From a virus, in IMG/VR virus record IMGVR_UViG_3300019890_000009, positions 1-45,846 of that record: a stretch of 45,846 nt of DNA; one strand, written 5' to 3'. The position numbers and the translations under genes are program-made. Positions 1 through 5,412 of the stretch are shown here, in pieces. The notes beneath the pieces are model-generated. The model was not told the DNA's origin. It searched no databases and saw nothing but the letters and a program-made list of their open reading frames with translations. Positions within the stretch are counted from its first letter, which is position 1, and each line of letters starts with the position of its first letter.

Positions 1-127
1 AATGGAAAGTCTTTGGCATGTTGCTTCCAGCGCTCGGCGGTCTCATGAACCTGCTGGCTGCTGGGCCGCTCGGCCCCGTCCCACCCGGCCAGTCCACCCT
101 TCGGCACGCAAGCCCATAGCAGGCCCC
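1..127. repeat. Terminal direct repeat (assembly overlap), left copy
   Basis: The first 127 bases are identical to the last 127 bases of the window. An exact 127-base overlap at both contig ends is what a de Bruijn assembler with k = 127 leaves on a circular or circularly permuted molecule. It is therefore probably not a biological terminal repeat. Removing one copy gives a 45,719 bp circle. Confidence 0.93.
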
Positions 128-170
128 ACACGGACACGAGGCCAACGATGAGGGCGATAAGATCGGCCAC
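1..170 (-). CDS. Small membrane protein, N-terminal part (gene split by contig ends)
   Basis: Leftward frame starting with GTG at 168-170 and open to base 1. It continues at 45719 and ends with TAG at 45632-45634, giving about 85 residues on the circle. Residues 2-22 or so are a strong hydrophobic segment (ADLIALIVGLVSVWGLLWAC), followed by a charged region with a GWDGAE stretch. It looks like a single-pass inner-membrane protein, and being first in the late transcript it could be a lysis accessory protein, but no family is recognised. No clear Shine-Dalgarno sequence precedes the GTG; the frame is open a further 18 codons upstream without a better start. Confidence 0.55.
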   Translation of the reverse strand, partial: MADLIALIVGLVSVWGLLWACVPKGGLAGWDGAERPSSQQVHETAERWKQHAKDFP

Positions 171-259
171 GATAAAAAGGCCGCGAGTCAGCGGGCAGGC
201 AACCGGGGAGACCAGCCGGTATCACTCACATCCCACTGACTCAAGCGGCGCAGAAAAGT

Positions 260-317
260 GCCCTGCATAGCTCGTCTTCGGGAAATCCCAAACTGTGACG
301 AGGCGACTAGACAGGGC
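260..317. other. Nested inverted repeats, structured RNA candidate
   Basis: Three nested arms occur in 58 bases: GCCCTG 260-265 with CAGGGC 312-317, CTCGTC 271-276 with GACGAG 297-302, and GGGA 280-283 with TCCC 286-289. Both strands can form the fold. It lies in the probable leader of the leftward late transcript, next to the tRNA-like element at 332-396. It has no T-arm and is not a tRNA. Confidence 0.45.
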
Positions 318-331
318 GGGTACCTAAGACA

Positions 332-396
332 CGGGCACCTGGGAGTTGAACCCAGCGGACGCGGCACACAGACCGCCCGTCCCACGAACGCACCCG
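332..396 (-). tRNA. tRNA-like element, His-type GTG anticodon, reduced D arm
   Basis: On the minus strand a T arm (CTGGG, loop TTCAACT, CCCAG) is followed by GTGCCCG, which pairs with CGGGTGC at 396-390 with two wobbles. A 4-bp anticodon-like stem GCGG/CCGC carries an 8-base loop TCTGTGTG in which U33 could be followed by GTG. The D arm is only GTTC/GGAC with a 3-base loop and the usual two bases before it are missing. No CCA is encoded. At about 65 bases it is too short for an ordinary tRNA; it may be degenerate, a tRNA mimic, or an RNase P/Z processing signal in the late leader. Confidence 0.4.
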
Positions 397-501
397 CAGA
401 GATTATTGCTTATACGCGCGGTAGAGCAGCCAGACGATGCCGGCAAAAGCGGCCAGGGTTAGTAGCACGAGGACGATGGCTGCATCGGTATACACGCACT
501 A

Positions 502-530
502 ATTATACCACAAAAACAGCCCAGGCGCAA
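502..530 (-). promoter_or_regulatory. Leftward sigma70-like late promoter candidate
   Basis: On the minus strand TTGCGC (530-525), a 17-base spacer and a perfect TATAAT (507-502). Bases 497-513 are identical to 37353-37369, the only other place where the same 17-base word with a TATAAT box was seen, and there too a TTGC -35 hexamer sits 17 bases away. Transcription would start near 495 and run leftward through the tRNA-like element into the late genes across the contig junction. Confidence 0.6.
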
Positions 531-540
531 ATGAAGGTGC

Positions 541-567
541 ATAATACCTAGATGTAAAGGTTGTCAA
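541..567 (-). promoter_or_regulatory. Second leftward promoter candidate, tandem
   Basis: Minus-strand TTGACA (567-562, full consensus) and TATTAT (546-541, five of six) separated by 15 bases, which is short. It lies just upstream of the promoter at 502-530 and would point the same way. Confidence 0.35.
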
Positions 568-806
568 AGTCCAATTTCTATGTAGCAGCCGCGCGACTAG
601 AAGTCCCCCCAGGAGTCCCATAGGTAGACCTCAAAGGTAGTACCCCCGGCATCTTCGGTATAATCGTTGTGCGTTCTTGATACCCCGGATAGTCGTCAAA
701 AGAATAAACACTATAATCGATTGTAGGGATTACATATCATCTATGAGGGAATGTTAGGGTCAACCTCTGACTGGGGCTAACAGATGACGGGATGGTCCAA
801 TAATAT

Positions 807-831
807 CCTCATTATCAGGCGAATAATGAGG
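807..831. repeat. Perfect inverted repeat, 9-bp arms
   Basis: CCTCATTAT (807-815) and ATAATGAGG (823-831) with a 7-base spacer. A consensus -35 word TTGACA follows at 833-838 on the plus strand but has no matching -10 box at the right distance, so the repeat may be an operator rather than part of a promoter. Confidence 0.6.
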
Positions 832-986
832 GTTGACAAGCGGCCGAGATGGGCCGACAGTTACCGCTTAGGTCCGATATGTACAACCTATACAGTTTAC
901 AGCAGCTTATTGCTTTCCCGCTAACTGCCTCCGCTACCTGCACTTACGTTCTCCCCCCTCCGTACACCCTACGCCCACATAGCTTT

Positions 987-1054
987 CTATAGACATGTAC
1001 ATCAATTATGCTATATACCCCCTTTACATAATAATTGATGTACATTTCCTATAG
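987..1054. repeat. Long inverted repeat with CTATAG ends, candidate origin or operator
   Basis: Perfect 15-bp arms ATGTACATCAATTAT (995-1009) and its complement (1031-1045), separated by 21 AT-rich bases. Each arm is flanked outside by CTATAG (987-992 and 1049-1054). The word ATGTACA, with the palindromic core TGTACA, recurs at 879-885, 995-1001, 1038-1044 and 1073-1079. Clustered palindromic sites around an AT-rich stem fit a replication origin or a repressor/activator site; the sequence alone cannot decide. Confidence 0.6.
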
Positions 1055-1216
1055 GACCAATATAGCCGTTGTATGTACAGTAGGGGCAGAACGCTAACTC
1101 TATCTGTGCTAATTAGTTATCAATAATCTTGTAAAGGCATTTGCCTAGCCGACCTTTACAATCCATAATCATCCCGTCACCGGCGACATTCGCCTGAGTG
1201 AGAAAAAGATTCTGGT

Positions 1217-1245
1217 TTGCACAATCGTAAAACGTAGTGTAAATC
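1217..1245 (+). promoter_or_regulatory. Rightward early promoter candidate
   Basis: TTGCAC (1217-1222), a 17-base spacer and TAAATC (1240-1245). The -35 hexamer begins TTGC like those of the candidates at 502, 5202 and 37358. Transcription would start near 1252, leaving a leader of about 54 bases before the first small gene. The weak -10 match keeps confidence low. Confidence 0.4.
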
Positions 1246-1305
1246 AGAGGGGTATCAAGTGGCTAACCTACTTCAACGGTTAGAGAGAAAGAGTAGGAAA
1301 AACTT

Positions 1306-1485
1306 ATGTGCAAGAGTTGTGCAACGGGCATCAAGCCCAGCGCTCGTCGATCATTCCCTCTACCAATGGGCGTGATCCAAGCGGAACGTGAAGTCACTGC
1401 ACCGATTCGCAATCCAAAGCCCCACAAGGCAGCGGTCGCGAATCAGGTTACAGTTGCCGCGATCCTGGCAGCGGCGTGGATGTGA
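1306..1485 (+). CDS. Small hypothetical protein (59 aa)
   Basis: First gene of the rightward arm. ATG at 1306 follows a purine-rich leader with AGGA and GAGTAG, closely resembling the leader of the amidotransferase gene at 3457 (both read ...TTATGTGC at the start). The product begins MCKSC and ends in an Ala-rich hydrophobic tail (VTVAAILAAAWM). No family is recognised. A 19-codon frame follows immediately at 1489-1548 (MRYAYCTKVDGHW...) and may be a further translated peptide. Confidence 0.5.
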   Translation: MCKSCATGIKPSARRSFPLPMGVIQAEREVTAPIRNPKPHKAAVANQVTVAAILAAAWM

Positions 1486-1552
1486 ACCATGCGGTATGCG
1501 TACTGTACTAAGGTAGACGGGCATTGGGCCATCGGGAGAAAAGGATAAACGT

Positions 1553-1651
1553 ATGGGCATCGAAGTAATTCACTGGGTTGCAACGCTCTACGCTGCGAAG
1601 CAACTAGCCGCGTATCTTGTCCGCAAACTGTCCAGCGTCAAAGCTCGATAG
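1553..1651 (+). CDS. Very small hypothetical protein (32 aa)
   Basis: ATG at 1553 follows GGAGAAAAGGA, a good ribosome site. The peptide begins MGIEVIHWVATLY and alternates hydrophobic and basic residues to the end (LAAYLVRKLSS), consistent with an amphipathic helix that could sit on a membrane. No homology is recognised. Confidence 0.4.
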   Translation: MGIEVIHWVATLYAAKQLAAYLVRKLSSVKAR

Positions 1652-1658
1652 TGCTTGA

Positions 1659-1708
1659 ACTTCGCAGCAGTGCCGAAATGCTGCTGCGATGTTCCGACAC
1701 TGCGAAGT
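1659..1708 (+). promoter_or_regulatory. Mutually exclusive hairpins over a small-gene start
   Basis: TCGCAGCAG (1662-1670) pairs with CTGCTGCGA (1681-1689), leaving the ATG at 1678 in the 10-base loop. ACTTCGCAG (1659-1667) can instead pair with CTGCGAAGT (1700-1708). The two stems share bases 1662-1667 and cannot coexist, so initiation of the 32-residue protein could depend on which forms. Confidence 0.5.
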
Positions 1709-1776
1709 GTAGGAAAGAGTTTAAGGGTAGACGCAACCGCGTTCCGCGGAAGTGTCGCAACCAAAAAGTAGGGTAA
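1678..1776 (+). CDS. Very small Cys-rich basic protein (32 aa)
   Basis: ATG at 1678 with the stop TAA at 1774-1776, four bases before the amidoligase start, so the two are probably translationally coupled. The sequence has three cysteines in a basic context (LRCSDTAKCRKEF ... PRKCRNQ) and resembles a short zinc-binding or nucleic-acid-binding peptide. Its start lies inside a hairpin loop and lacks a strong Shine-Dalgarno site, so it might act as a leader peptide for the next gene. Confidence 0.4.
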   Translation: MLLRCSDTAKCRKEFKGRRNRVPRKCRNQKVG

Positions 1777-1780
1777 CAAG

Positions 1781-2995
1781 ATGCCGGATATTCCGGAACT
1801 GGCGGACTCCCCGCCCGAAGTGGACGATGACGCGCTGTACGGCTGCGAACACTGCGAACGTGCGTTTAGCGATGAGGATAACCTAGTGTCCGTCCGCGTC
1901 AGCTATCGGGGCACTCGCCGCCACGATACGCGACTCGTCTGCGATCGCTGCCGATGGCAGTGTGCAGATTGTAGCGAGGAATTTTTGGACAACCTAGACT
2001 ACGGCGGGAATAACACCGATGGCGATGGAGTCTGCGAATCATGCTCGGAGAACTACTTCTATTGCGAGAGCTGTGGCTGCACAAACCATAATGATCACTG
2101 TGCGGACGATTCCCTATGTGACTCATGTGCGGATGACCTCGATGAGAATGCGGACGATGGGAGTACGCATGAAAATGGGTATCCACGAGCGCCAAAGATC
2201 ATCAATAACTACTCCTACAAGCCGCGTGCGGTACTCACGCACGCCATAGATGAGACTGTATCGACGATGACGCCATACTTCGGCGTTGAAATTGAAGCAG
2301 AGAGTACGGGTAGCCACGATCGGCATGAATCAGTTACCGGAGCAATTGCGAAGCAATGCACGCGCGGATTTTGGTACGCCAAAGATGACGGTTCGCTCGA
2401 CAACGGGGCGGAATTCGTTTCGCATCCCGCAACTTGGAAATTTTGGAGCACTGCGGCGTTGCCGCATTTCGAATATCTTCAGTTGCAAAGGTGGCGAAGC
2501 TACAACACGACAACGTGCGGGATGCACGTACATATTAGCCGAACCGCGTTTAGCAAGTTCGGCATTGTGAAGTTAATGCGGTTTTTCCGCAACAACGCAC
2601 AATTGGTGCTCGCACTGTCGCGACGTGAAAGCAAGGTCGCCCTAGATAGGTACAGTGCCGTTGATACGGCGGACAACCACGGTATCACGTACAAGGTGAA
2701 AAAGCCTAGTTGGGGTCACGCGGAACGGTATGCCGCGATTAATCTGGAGAACGCGAACACTGTTGAAATACGGGTATTCCGCGGAACTTTAGACGCGGCG
2801 GGAATCCGCAGGAATATCGCCTTGTGCTACGCCCTTGTCCACTTTGTTCGTTGGGCGGGATTGCAGCAGCTTACCGCGAAGCATTTCGCAGGATGGTTGC
2901 GTGGCAACGGGCGATTCCTGCTAGGCAGGGAACATGGCGAACCCCTTATCAAGTGGGTAACCCAGCAGGTGAAGCCGATTGATAAAGACGCATAA
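1781..2995 (+). CDS. Zinc-finger amidoligase (COOH-NH2 ligase fold)
   Basis: Predicted ATP-dependent ligase that joins an amine to a carboxylate (Amidoligase_2 type, glutamine-synthetase-like fold). Residues 20-120 hold a row of CxxC knuckles (CEHC, CDRC, CADC, CESC twice, CDSC), which should bind several zinc ions. The catalytic part starts near residue 167 with FGVEIEAES, followed by DDGSLDNGAEFVSHP (about 202-216), CGMHVHIS (about 246-253) and RYAAINLENANTVEIRVFRG (about 316-335), matching the family's E-x-E, D/E-F, H-x-H and N/E-x-R pattern. It starts 4 bases after the small Cys-rich frame. A GC-rich hairpin follows the stop. The substrate is unknown; modification of a protein or peptide is plausible given the knuckles and the downstream amidotransferase. 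Confidence 0.82.
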   Translation: MPDIPELADSPPEVDDDALYGCEHCERAFSDEDNLVSVRVSYRGTRRHDTRLVCDRCRWQCADCSEEFLDNLDYGGNNTDGDGVCESCSENYFYCESCGCTNHNDHCADDSLCDSCADDLDENADDGSTHENGYPRAPKIINNYSYKPRAVLTHAIDETVSTMTPYFGVEIEAESTGSHDRHESVTGAIAKQCTRGFWYAKDDGSLDNGAEFVSHPATWKFWSTAALPHFEYLQLQRWRSYNTTTCGMHVHISRTAFSKFGIVKLMRFFRNNAQLVLALSRRESKVALDRYSAVDTADNHGITYKVKKPSWGHAERYAAINLENANTVEIRVFRGTLDAAGIRRNIALCYALVHFVRWAGLQQLTAKHFAGWLRGNGRFLLGREHGEPLIKWVTQQVKPIDKDA

Positions 2996-3005
2996 GGTGT
3001 TCGAT

Positions 3006-3031
3006 TCCCCGCATGTAAATGCGTGCGGGGA
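3006..3031 (+). terminator. GC-rich hairpin after amidoligase gene
   Basis: TCCCCGCA (3006-3013) pairs with TGCGGGGA (3024-3031) around a 10-base loop, 10 bases after the stop. An inner alternative CGCAT/ATGCG also exists. No U-tract follows, so it may be an RNA-stability or processing hairpin rather than an intrinsic terminator. Confidence 0.5.
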
Positions 3032-3097
3032 TTCCATCATCTTAGACGGGTAGTTCGATTAACAGTGCCCCAATGGGGCGGAAAAGAGTAGTGTCCT

Positions 3098-3379
3098 ATG
3101 TTCGCATCTGATTCTCTCATCGCGTCGCAGCTCGCCGCACAGAATGCCCTGACAACGGAGCACAACGCCGCAATGGACAAGCTGAAAGAGTCGCAAGTCG
3201 CGAAACTTCGCGGCGAGCTCACCAGTACGCGGTACGCCAAGCGCTCGCTTGCGAAGCTTGCCAGCGTCATCAACGAAAGCCCCGCGAGGACGGAAAACTT
3301 ACTGGCGGTCATTCACGCCAATAAGTCTGTCGGACGCCGCACGGGCAAGAGCTATTACAGCCGCTACATCACGCTGTGA
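3098..3379 (+). CDS. Small basic helical protein (93 aa), function unknown
   Basis: ATG at 3098 preceded by GGAAAAGAGTAG, the same style of leader as its neighbours. The protein is helical throughout (LIASQLAAQNALTTEHNAAMDKLKESQ...) and ends in a basic, aromatic tail (RRTGKSYYSRYITL). No family is recognised. It sits between the amidoligase and the glutamine amidotransferase, each separated from it by a hairpin, so a substrate or partner role in that pathway is possible but unproven. Confidence 0.65.
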   Translation: MFASDSLIASQLAAQNALTTEHNAAMDKLKESQVAKLRGELTSTRYAKRSLAKLASVINESPARTENLLAVIHANKSVGRRTGKSYYSRYITL

Positions 3380-3382
3380 ACT

Positions 3383-3407
3383 TCCCGCCCGCTAATAACG
3401 GGCGGGA
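3383..3407 (+). terminator. GC-rich hairpin after the 93-aa gene
   Basis: TCCCGCCCG (3383-3391) pairs with CGGGCGGGA (3399-3407) around a 7-base loop, 3 bases after the stop. It is very stable but is followed by TGTTCCTAG rather than a U-tract. Confidence 0.55.
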
Positions 3408-3456
3408 TGTTCCTAGCGAATAGGTCGCAAGGAAAGAGAAAGAGAGTAGATGAGTT

Positions 3457-4440
3457 ATGTGCTTGATTGCATATCAACCGGCAGGGGATGAACCTTTTGC
3501 CCGCGAGATACTGGAGAACGGGTGGGATGCGAACCATCACGGGGCGGGATTTATGTTTGTGGCCGATGGAAAGCTCCAAATCCGCAAGCCGTTTCGCAAG
3601 TTGAAAGAGTTGATTGCCGAATATTCAAAGGAACATACGGCACATGGGGCAACATCGGCTTTTTGCATCCACTTTCGATGGGCGACGCACGGCAGTAGCG
3701 ACGTGGTGAACATTCATCCGCATATTCTGGCCGATGGACAAGCGGGGCTTGTCCATAACGGGATTCTGCATAACTTCGACCCGCCCAGCGGGAAGGACTT
3801 GTCCGACACCGCGTGGTTCTGCCGTACCGTACTGGCCGGGCGAACACCGCAGCAGCTTACGTCGGTGGACTTCGGTTGCGTTCTCGCCGAGATGATCGGC
3901 AAGAATAATAAGTTTGTACTAATGGCCGCCGATGGATCGGCTATTATTGTGAACCCCGCGAGCGGTGTTTATGAGGGAAAGCGCTGGTTCTCCAACACGT
4001 CGCACCGCCAATACAACGGCGGCATGACCACGGGCAGCGGTACAATCGCAAGGGGGTTGGTTCTGCCACCCGCCGGAAAGCGAGAGCGAAAACGAAAGTG
4101 GGAAAGCCGCAACGCCGACTTGCGAGCACTCCCGCAGCACTACTTATCGGACGAAGAAACATTGTCTATCGACGCATGGGATGATTACCGAGAGGCGGAC
4201 TCTCTCGACTTGAACATTGACCCGCAGGCGTTGTGGGATAGCCTGGTCATCGAAGATCGCAATACGCTGGAGGGGCTATACGATAAAGCCATTGATGAGC
4301 TAATTGCGGAATCTCGCGAAATGCCGGCGGGCACTAACGCCGACTGGGACTTGATGGATGAAGCCGCATGGCGTATGGCACGAGACTGCTACGTGCAGAG
4401 TCACGAACAGAACTTGGAGCTTGCCGCCGACGCGGAATAA
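3457..4440 (+). CDS. Class II glutamine amidotransferase (Ntn hydrolase)
   Basis: Predicted to hydrolyse glutamine and deliver ammonia or an amide. Removal of Met1 would expose Cys2 (MCLIAYQPAG), the Ntn nucleophile. Other family signatures are HFRWATHG (about 72-79), the glutamine-binding stretch before IHPH, and LVHNGIL (about 98-104, oxyanion Asn-Gly). Residues 170-190 have the WFSN-like strand of stand-alone phage versions. The C-terminal 100 residues are acidic and helical with no known domain, and no synthetase domain is fused. A purine-rich GAGAGTAG leader precedes the start. Its likely partner is the amidoligase 0.5 kb upstream. Confidence 0.82.
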   Translation: MCLIAYQPAGDEPFAREILENGWDANHHGAGFMFVADGKLQIRKPFRKLKELIAEYSKEHTAHGATSAFCIHFRWATHGSSDVVNIHPHILADGQAGLVHNGILHNFDPPSGKDLSDTAWFCRTVLAGRTPQQLTSVDFGCVLAEMIGKNNKFVLMAADGSAIIVNPASGVYEGKRWFSNTSHRQYNGGMTTGSGTIARGLVLPPAGKRERKRKWESRNADLRALPQHYLSDEETLSIDAWDDYREADSLDLNIDPQALWDSLVIEDRNTLEGLYDKAIDELIAESREMPAGTNADWDLMDEAAWRMARDCYVQSHEQNLELAADAE

Positions 4441-4448
4441 CGATGTGA

Positions 4449-4475
4449 GCGGTGCCACCGAGCCTTTTGCACCGC
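4449..4475 (+). terminator. GC-rich hairpin after amidotransferase gene
   Basis: GCGGTGC (4449-4455) pairs with GCACCGC (4469-4475) around a 13-base loop containing CCTTTT. It begins 9 bases after the stop and ends 3 bases before a tRNA-like element, so it could also be a processing site. Confidence 0.5.
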
Positions 4476-4477
4476 GT

Positions 4478-4548
4478 TGCACTGTCGTCTAATGGTAGGA
4501 CACTTGGCGTAAGGCCGAATGATGCGGGTTCGATTCCCGCCCGTGCAT
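4478..4548 (+). tRNA. tRNA-like element, Gln/Glu-type body with odd anticodon loop
   Basis: Acceptor TGCACTG/CCGTGCA pairs except at the sixth position. The D arm GTCT-AATGGTA-GGAC and T arm GCGGG-TTCGATT-CCCGC are textbook. The 17-base anticodon arm CTTGG-CGTAAGG-CCGAA has a mismatch at its outer pair and G instead of U at position 33; reading 34-36 gives TAA (Leu), which does not suit this short-variable-arm body. No CCA is encoded. It may be a degenerate tRNA or a mimic. Confidence 0.6.
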
Positions 4549-4564
4549 TGAACGAATATCTACG

Positions 4565-4585
4565 CGGATGGACTTGATCCATCTG
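4565..4585 (+). repeat. Small hairpin upstream of the 114-aa gene
   Basis: CGGATGGA (4565-4572) pairs with TCCATCTG (4578-4585) with one wobble and a 5-base loop. It lies 32 bases upstream of the next start and leaves the ribosome site AAGGGGGA free. Confidence 0.4.
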
Positions 4586-4617
4586 CTACAACGGAGACCG
4601 CCAAGGGGGATAGCCAA

Positions 4618-4962
4618 TTGATGATTACCATGTGTACCGTGCGTAGCACGGACGCGGATGGGGCAATTGAGGAACACTGGCAAGTCTATGACCCTGGCAC
4701 GGCCAAGCGCCTTGCCGCCGGCGTAGGCCGCAAGTTCCCCGATCGCCGCATAGACGTTAAACAGGAGACGATTACGCACGTCATCACCAGTATTATGATC
4801 CCCGCAGATGAACTGGAGGGGTTGCCGCGGGCGAAAGCCGCGAGCACCGCAAACGACTGGTCAAATCGTGGAAGGGTAAAGTACCCGCACGGCTCGACCG
4901 ATGAACAAGCGGCACGGTCCTCGTTAGAGAACCGCACCGCGTACTCTTGCCCGATAACCTGA
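4618..4962 (+). CDS. Hypothetical protein (114 aa)
   Basis: ATG at 4618 follows AAGGGGGA with good spacing. The protein has a beta-rich N-terminal half (TMCTVRSTDADGAIEEHW..., VKQETITHVITSIMI) and a disordered C-terminus. No domain is recognised. It belongs to the block of hairpin-punctuated genes, with a strong stem starting 9 bases after its stop. Confidence 0.6.
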   Translation: MMITMCTVRSTDADGAIEEHWQVYDPGTAKRLAAGVGRKFPDRRIDVKQETITHVITSIMIPADELEGLPRAKAASTANDWSNRGRVKYPHGSTDEQAARSSLENRTAYSCPIT

Positions 4963-4971
4963 TCTACTCTT

Positions 4972-5010
4972 GCCCGGCGCTACTAGGAATCACAAAGCCC
5001 TACGCCGGGC
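4972..5010 (+). terminator. Strong hairpin, probable terminator
   Basis: GCCCGGCG (4972-4979) pairs with CGCCGGGC (5003-5010), and TAGG (4984-4987) with CCTA (4999-5002) extends the stem above a 4-base bulge. CCTCTTTGTTTC follows. It closes the accessory block that starts at 1.3 kb. Confidence 0.6.
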
Positions 5011-5201
5011 CTCTTTGTTTCTGCACATCCCGCCATCCTAGCGAGCGCCGCATCATCCCATAGAGCAACGCAAGTGAACACCGCCGGCATTCACACGTCG
5101 GGTGTGATTCTTTGCGCATCCCTCGACCCCGATCACATCCGCGCGGTACAGTTGGCCTAGCGAAAAACGGGGCACTCAGTGCTAATAAAATTGCGTCTGG
5201 T
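5011..5201. other. Short non-coding stretch before the 5.2-kb promoter
   Basis: No supported gene. A small palindrome GCACTCAGTGC lies at 5172-5182, about 20 bases upstream of the promoter candidate, where a regulator could bind. Confidence 0.35.
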
Positions 5202-5230
5202 TTGCCCGCATCCTGTTCGTGTGTTATACT
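5202..5230 (+). promoter_or_regulatory. Rightward sigma70-like promoter with extended -10
   Basis: TTGCCC (5202-5207), an exact 17-base spacer and TATACT (5225-5230), preceded by TGT, which gives the extended -10 TGn. Transcription would start near 5237, about 16 bases before the first stem of the structured leader. Confidence 0.6.
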
Positions 5231-5252
5231 TAGTCCTGTAAAGAAACGTCCG

Positions 5253-5380
5253 ATAGATGTGCCGCCCGCCAAAACGTAATAGGTGGGCGAACTTAACATA
5301 ACACCGATTGTAAGTCATCCCATATATCGGGAGCACATCTATTACCGCACCCTTGAAGCTCCCCATAATGGGGCGGCACA
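5253..5380 (+). promoter_or_regulatory. Structured leader RNA, riboswitch-like three-way junction
   Basis: P1 is a perfect 10-bp stem, ATAGATGTGC (5253-5262) with GCACATCTAT (5333-5342). Inside it lie P2, CGCCCGCC (5263-5270) with GGTGGGCG (5282-5289, one G-U), and P3, CCGAT (5304-5308) with ATCGG (5326-5330), so the three stems form a three-way junction. TGTGCCGCCC (5258-5267) can instead pair perfectly with GGGCGGCACA (5371-5380), which destroys P1 and P2. A small CCCC/GGGG stem (5361-5364/5370-5373) competes with that alternative. The element starts just after a promoter and ends 32 bases before a gene. No known riboswitch class is recognised. Confidence 0.55.
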
Positions 5381-5412
5381 GGTGATATCCGATTTAACGT
5401 GGAGAAATGCAA

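Larger units (their letters stand above)
568..1216. other. Non-coding control region between divergent arms
   Basis: No convincing gene was found in this stretch, which looks more AT-rich than the rest of the genome. It contains an interrupted inverted repeat TGTTAG 752-757 / CTAACA 777-782, a hairpin at 807-831, repeated ATGTACA words and a long inverted repeat at 987-1054. It lies between the leftward late promoters and the rightward early promoter, where phages commonly keep a replication origin and regulator sites. Confidence 0.5.

Noticed and set aside
2998-3020. T-arm-like TTCGATTCCCC after the amidoligase gene
   Set aside because: The 5' side does not pair as a T stem and no acceptor partner exists; the bases belong to the hairpin at 3006-3031.
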